Part shown: positions 61,402 through 64,000 of the stretch, in pieces
How positions within the stretch are numbered: position 1 is the first letter of the stretch
How the letters are laid out: each line of letters opens with the position of its first letter
Origin: JL08 sp039969355
GTDB lineage: Bacteria; Pseudomonadota; Alphaproteobacteria; Rhodobacterales; Rhodobacteraceae
NCBI GenBank assembly: GCA_039969355.1
Contig: JBDVOA010000010.1
Coordinates: 62,001 to 126,000, forward strand
Length of the DNA: 64,000 bases
Direction of reading: 5' to 3'
Notes under the pieces: model-generated
Seen by the model: the letters and a program-made list of their open reading frames with translations, nothing else
What the model was told of the DNA's origin: nothing
Database searches by the model: none
Made by a program: the position numbers and the translations under genes

Positions 61402-62385
61402 ATGAACAAAGTAACAAAAACCACAGCCGCATTGGCGATGGCCACGGCGATGACGACCGTGGCGACGACAGCCGCTATGGCGGAAAAATGGGATATGCCG
61501 CTGGCCTATTCGGCAACCAACTTCCATTCGGAGAATGCCGCAAAGTTTGGCGAATGCGTCACGGCAGGGACCGGTGGCGAGATTGAAATTCAGACACATC
61601 CATCGGGATCTTTGTTCAAAGGTGCCGATATCAAACGCGCCATTCAGACCGGGCAGGTTCCGATTGGAGAGCGCCTGCTCTCGGGCCACCAGAACGAAAA
61701 CGCCGTGTTTGGATTTGATTCCATTCCGTTTCTGGCGACATCCTTTGACGCGTCAGGTAAGCTTTATGATGCAGCCAAGCCGGCGCTTGATAAGATTCTG
61801 GCGGACCAGAACTTGACCATTCTCTATTCGGTGCCTTGGCCTCCGCAAGGCTTGTATTTCAAAAAGGAAGTGAATTCGGTCGCCGATATGGAGGGGGTAA
61901 AATTCCGTTCCTATAATAACGCAACCGCGCGTCTGGCTGAGTTGACCGGCATGTTGCCCGTTTCGATTGAAGCCGCGGAGATTTCGCAGGCATTCGCGAC
62001 CGGTGTAGCTGAGTCGATGGTTTCATCTGGTGCAACGGGCTATGATCGCAAGGTCTGGGAAAGTCTGACTCATTTTTACGAAGTGGACGCATGGCTCCCC
62101 TATAACCACGTGATGGTGAACAATGATGTCTGGGCCGGTGTCAGTGATGCGAACAAAGCCGTGGTTGCGGGTTGCGCCGCGACCGCTGCTGCCGAAGGTC
62201 TGGAGGCATCAATGGCCTACACTCAATTCACTCTTGATGGATTGAAAGAAGGCGGCATGACGGTAGGGCCAGCAAATGAAGCCCTTGTTGGTGAGTTGAA
62301 GGTTATCGGTGAGACGATGACGACTGAGTGGCTGGACGCAGCTGGCGACGATGGAAAAGCCATCGTTGAGTCCTTCAACAACTAA
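61402..62385 (+). CDS. TRAP transporter substrate-binding protein (DctP-like)
   Basis: 327 residues with a Sec signal ending AAMAEKW near residue 27. DctP features: QTHPSGSLFKGADIKRAIQTGQV and FGFDSIPFLATSF. At about R169 the canonical arginine is present (MEGVKFRSYNN), so a carboxylate ligand is expected, such as an amino or hydroxy acid. AAGGAGA precedes ATG 61402. The order dehydrogenase-P-Q-M is in one strand and presumably one transcript. Confidence 0.9.
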   Translation: MNKVTKTTAALAMATAMTTVATTAAMAEKWDMPLAYSATNFHSENAAKFGECVTAGTGGEIEIQTHPSGSLFKGADIKRAIQTGQVPIGERLLSGHQNENAVFGFDSIPFLATSFDASGKLYDAAKPALDKILADQNLTILYSVPWPPQGLYFKKEVNSVADMEGVKFRSYNNATARLAELTGMLPVSIEAAEISQAFATGVAESMVSSGATGYDRKVWESLTHFYEVDAWLPYNHVMVNNDVWAGVSDANKAVVAGCAATAAAEGLEASMAYTQFTLDGLKEGGMTVGPANEALVGELKVIGETMTTEWLDAAGDDGKAIVESFNN

Positions 62386-62395
62386 GCTGACTTTC

Positions 62396-62424
62396 GGGCG
62401 GCCCCAGCGGGCCGCCCTATTTTG
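62396..62424 (+). terminator. Stem-loop with T-run between dctP and dctQ
   Basis: Perfect 9-bp inverted repeat GGGCGGCCC (62396-62404) and GGGCCGCCC (62409-62417) with a 4-nt loop, followed by TATTTTG. This is the most terminator-like of the four binding-protein hairpins in the window. It would trim transcription into the permease genes, leaving dctP in excess. Function inferred. Confidence 0.75.
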
Positions 62425-62453
62425 GCGATGTAGCGAACCAAAGGATGACATCA

Positions 62454-62978
62454 ATGCGCGGCGTAAGAAAATCTCTTGATCTTCTCTATTCGATTTCCGG
62501 CGTTTTGGCCGCGCTTTGTCTAATTGCAATTCTCGTTTTGATTGTCGTACAGATGCTGGCCCGCTGGACCGGTGAAGTGTTTCCCGGCGCACCAGATTAC
62601 GCAGGCTATGCAATGGCGGCTGCTTCCTTTCTTGCGTTTGCCAGTGCCCTGAACCGTGGTTCGCACATCCGGGTTTCTATTCTGCTTAATGTTGTCGGGC
62701 CCAAAATGAACCGAATCCTTGAAACCTGGTGTTTCGCCATCGGTACAGCGGTCGCTTGGTATGTGGCTTACTATACTTGGCGACTGATTGGTTTTGCATT
62801 GAAATTTAAAGATGTCAGCCAGGGACAGGATGCGACGCCGTTGTGGATACCGCAGATGCCGATGCTGATTGGGGCAGTCATTCTGGCCATCGCCCTGACC
62901 GATCACTTGCTGCAACTGATTTTCACCGGCAAGCACGGCATTGTCCGTGACCTTGCTGACCAGAGCCAGGGAGAATAG
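62454..62978 (+). CDS. TRAP transporter small permease (DctQ-like)
   Basis: 174 residues, four hydrophobic segments. DLLYSISGVLAALCLIAILV, LNRGSHIRVSILLNVV and WIPQMPMLIGAVILAI are typical of DctQ. ATG 62454 sits about 9 bases after AAAGG; ATG 62445 is closer to that site but less well spaced. Followed by dctM after 4 bases. Confidence 0.88.
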   Translation: MRGVRKSLDLLYSISGVLAALCLIAILVLIVVQMLARWTGEVFPGAPDYAGYAMAAASFLAFASALNRGSHIRVSILLNVVGPKMNRILETWCFAIGTAVAWYVAYYTWRLIGFALKFKDVSQGQDATPLWIPQMPMLIGAVILAIALTDHLLQLIFTGKHGIVRDLADQSQGE

Positions 62979-62982
62979 GACG

Positions 62983-64000
62983 ATGCAGGAAACTTACATC
63001 ATCATTTTGTTTCTATTCGTTTTGTTCACATTGCTGGGGTCTGGCGTGTGGGTTGGATTGGCCCTTATGGGCGTCGCATATGTCGGTATGGAGCTGTTCA
63101 CCACGCGCCCTGTCGGCGACACGATGGCCACCACGATCTGGTCAGCATCTTCTTCCTGGACACTTACGGCACTGCCGATGTTCATCTGGATGGGCGAAAT
63201 CCTCTATCGAACGCGATTGTCCGAGGACATGTTCAAGGGCCTCAGCCCGTGGCTGGCGCGCTTGCCCGGCGGACTGGTCCACACCAATATTGTAGGCTGC
63301 ACAGTTTTTGCGGCGGTTTCAGGGTCGTCCGCCGCGACATTGACCACCGTCGGCAAGATGTCGATCCCGGAATTGCGCAAACGCAATTATCCTGAGGAAA
63401 TGGTGATCGGAACACTAGCCGGGGCGGCGACGCTGGGGCTGATGATACCGCCTTCGCTTACACTGATCGTCTATGGCGTGACCATTAATGAAAGCATTAC
63501 AAAACTGTTCTTTGCGGGCATTCTGCCGGGTCTGTTCCTCGCCACGATGTTTATGGCCTATGTGGCGATCTATTCGCTTGTGTCCAACAAGTGGCAACCG
63601 ACTGCCGAGCCTAGGCTGAGTTTTGCGCAGAAGGTGTCAAATTCCCGGTTTCTGATCCCTGTGATCCTGCTGATCACCGTTGTGATCGGTTCGATGTATC
63701 TGGGGATTGCAACGGCCACGGAAGCGGCAGCCTTTGGTGTGATTGGATCGCTGCTGCTTGCGGCCGGTCAGGGGTCGCTTAATTGGTCGACATTTGTGGA
63801 AAGCTTGATGGGTGCAACCCGCACAAGCGCGATGATTGCGCTGATCCTGGCGGGGGCGGCGTTCCTGTCCCTGTCGATGGGGTTCACCGGATTGCCACGT
63901 GGATTGGCTGATCTGATCGCATCGTGGGAGTTGTCGCGGTTCGAACTGCTTATGGTGCTTTTGGTATTCTACATCATTCTGGGGTGTTTCCTCGACGGCA
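62983..64000 (+). CDS. TRAP transporter large permease (DctM-like), 5' part
   Basis: Open from ATG 62983 to the window edge (339 codons), so the C-terminal part is missing. MQETYIIILFLFVLFTLLGSG begins the first membrane segment; LTALPMFIWMGEILYRTRLSED, VSGSSAATLTTVGKMSIPEL, GTLAGAATLGLMIPPSLTLIVYG and IATATEAAAFGVIGSLLL are diagnostic of DctM. AGGACG precedes the ATG. It completes the P-Q-M set of this operon. Confidence 0.93.
   Translation, partial: MQETYIIILFLFVLFTLLGSGVWVGLALMGVAYVGMELFTTRPVGDTMATTIWSASSSWTLTALPMFIWMGEILYRTRLSEDMFKGLSPWLARLPGGLVHTNIVGCTVFAAVSGSSAATLTTVGKMSIPELRKRNYPEEMVIGTLAGAATLGLMIPPSLTLIVYGVTINESITKLFFAGILPGLFLATMFMAYVAIYSLVSNKWQPTAEPRLSFAQKVSNSRFLIPVILLITVVIGSMYLGIATATEAAAFGVIGSLLLAAGQGSLNWSTFVESLMGATRTSAMIALILAGAAFLSLSMGFTGLPRGLADLIASWELSRFELLMVLLVFYIILGCFLDG

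Overview
The window reads as a chromosomal segment of a marine alphaproteobacterium, most likely Rhodobacterales (Roseobacter group). This is inferred from moderate-to-high GC content, two TRAP transporters, rhizobial/roseobacter-type ABC transporters, a DUF2793 protein, membrane urate oxidase PuuD and many LysR/DeoR/GntR-controlled catabolic islands. I see no rRNA, tRNA, CRISPR array, insertion sequence or prophage. Nearly all of the sequence is metabolic and transport coding capacity in compact operons with many 4-8 base stop/start overlaps.

Layout. 1-4006 (+): end of a xylose-type ABC operon (xylF partial, xylH, half-size xylG) plus a Glk-type glucokinase. 4052-15906: a surface-polysaccharide region with dTDP-L-rhamnose synthesis (rmlC-B-D-A), a DUF2793 protein, a family 2 glycosyltransferase, a KpsT/KpsE/KpsM-like export apparatus whose permease lies on the other strand, a repeat-RgpF-WbsX fusion protein and a sulfotransferase-like protein. 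16094-23707 (-): an oligopeptide-type ABC importer (A, B, C, D, F) and a DAO-family FAD oxidase. 23860-28617: purine catabolism (puuD, LysR regulator, uraH, allA, NCS2 permease).

28634-46472 is the most unusual part. It holds a GlpK-like FGGY kinase with two GlpA/GlpB-like flavoproteins, a DeoR regulator, a TRAP transporter (Q-M-P), and a GlnT-like gamma-glutamyl ligase with an aldehyde dehydrogenase and an iron-type alcohol dehydrogenase. These are followed by a class III PLP enzyme resembling phosphonate-locus enzymes, an EamA exporter, a second DeoR regulator, an inositol-monophosphatase-family phosphatase and a Na/Pi symporter. Together they suggest an inducible route for a small polyol, amino alcohol or phosphorus-containing compound; the substrate is not evident.

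46574-50485 (+) is a PqiABC lipid-transport operon with PqiA split in two. 50512-54887 has an alpha/beta hydrolase, an Asp/Glu racemase-family protein, a GntR regulator and a divergent TPP enzyme with a clear palindrome between them. 55361-57016 (-) pairs a signal-less subtilisin-like protease with a tiny I9-like protein. 57361-64000 is an island with a LysR regulator, an enolase-superfamily racemase/cycloisomerase, a MarR regulator with a perfect palindromic operator candidate, a D-amino-acid dehydrogenase-like flavoprotein and a second TRAP transporter that runs off the right edge.

A pattern across the window: each of the four solute-binding-protein genes (xylF, oppA and both dctP) is followed by a strong stem-loop.
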